From positions 1-32,983 of the forward strand of contig DAOTWB010000245.1 of NCBI GenBank assembly GCA_034436235.1: a stretch of DNA of 32,983 nucleotides, given 5' to 3'. Below, in pieces: positions 32,685 through 32,983 of this stretch. A program made the translations under genes and the position numbers. The notes beneath the pieces are model-generated. The model made no database searches. It saw nothing but the letters and a program-made list of their open reading frames with translations, and was not told the origin of the DNA. The DNA comes from CP2-2F sp034436235 (GTDB lineage: Bacteria > Chloroflexota > Anaerolineae > Aggregatilineales > UBA2796). The number at the start of each line of letters is the position of its first letter. Position 1 is the first letter of the stretch.

Positions 32685-32983
32685 ATGTCAGGGAATCTCA
32701 GTATGGTCGCTGAGCGCACGCCTGAGACGCCGCTGAAATGGGCAGGCGGCAAACGCTGGCTTGTGCCATACCTATTGCCATTGTGGAATGCCTATCTGCA
32801 GGCGACGCCGCACGGACGCTTAGTTGAGCCATTTTGCGGCAGCCTGTCGGTCGCGCTCGGTCTGCAGCCTGAGCGCGCGCTGCTCAACGATCTGAATCCA
32901 CATTTGATCAACTTCTGGCGGCAGGTGCAGCGCGGCTTGACGATCACACTGCCGATGACGAACGACAAGACGCTCTATTACGC
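32685..32983 (+). CDS. Dam-type (D12 class) DNA adenine methylase, 3' end outside the window
   Basis: The first ~99 residues of an alpha-class adenine methyltransferase. TPLKWAGGKRWLVPYLLP is the SAM-binding N-terminus, LVEPFCGSLSVALGL is motif I, and LLNDLNPHLINFWRQV follows as in Dam. Members of this class methylate the A of GATC or related sites. Two starts are possible: ATG at 32685, six bases after metH, and ATG at 32703, which has AGGGA eight bases upstream and may be the true one. The DPPY motif would lie beyond the window edge, so activity cannot be judged. Confidence 0.85.
   Translation, partial: MSGNLSMVAERTPETPLKWAGGKRWLVPYLLPLWNAYLQATPHGRLVEPFCGSLSVALGLQPERALLNDLNPHLINFWRQVQRGLTITLPMTNDKTLYY

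Overview
The window is about 33 kb of dense bacterial chromosome. I estimate GC at 55-58 % by eye. It carries 22 protein-coding genes I would defend (two cut by the window edges), one weaker small ORF, one tRNA and one structured, terminator-ended RNA. The gene mix points to a Chloroflexota-like bacterium: a LysW/LysX/LysY amino-group-carrier cluster, Thr-Pro-rich secreted protein tails, many GAF-domain sensors, a NADH dehydrogenase nuoG-H-I block and cobalamin-dependent MetH. That assignment is inference. I see no insertion sequence, prophage, CRISPR array or rRNA, so this is mostly a core region with several odd domain architectures.

Layout. 1-4497 (+): the end of an unidentified gene, then nuoG, nuoH and nuoI, closed by a strong terminator. 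4529-8258 (-): a small membrane protein, a CoaE fused to a GNAT-like domain, then lysY, lysX and lysW (transcribed lysW-lysX-lysY). 8413-10932 (+): a secreted glycoside-hydrolase-like protein, convergent with a membrane glycosyltransferase (-) at 10904-12421. 12423-17357 (+): a 52-residue membrane protein, a soluble histidine kinase, an unknown membrane protein, a solitary DNA methyltransferase and an ABC-2-like permease. 17348-18460: a tandem duplication of one small gene with its promoter and terminator. 18558-20636 (+): the most unusual gene, a zinc-binding ABC solute receptor of AztC/ZnuA type with what looks like a whole AztD zinc-chaperone beta-propeller inserted in it, behind a promoter covered by a double palindromic operator. 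20767-23355 (+): a voltage-gated-channel-like membrane domain fused to three GAF domains. 23684-26981 (+): an archaeal-type tyrosyl-tRNA synthetase, a DUF-like membrane protein and ribulokinase. 27037-27109: tRNA-Pro(TGG). 27245-28432 (+): an APH-like kinase. 28429-28583: a strong promoter driving a structured RNA that ends in a terminator. 28649-32678 (+): a DinB-like protein overlapping metH. 32685 to the end: a Dam-type adenine methylase, cut by the window edge.

How the genes fit together. The nuo genes build the peripheral and membrane arms of complex I. LysW carries the substrate that LysX attaches and LysY reduces, in lysine (or arginine) synthesis. CoaE finishes coenzyme A. MetH makes methionine and has its reactivation domain. 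Across the whole window the tetranucleotide GGCC is almost absent (I find two copies), and Gly codons switch from GGC to GGT/GGA before codons that start with C. GATC, by contrast, is frequent. This suggests past or present restriction-modification pressure.
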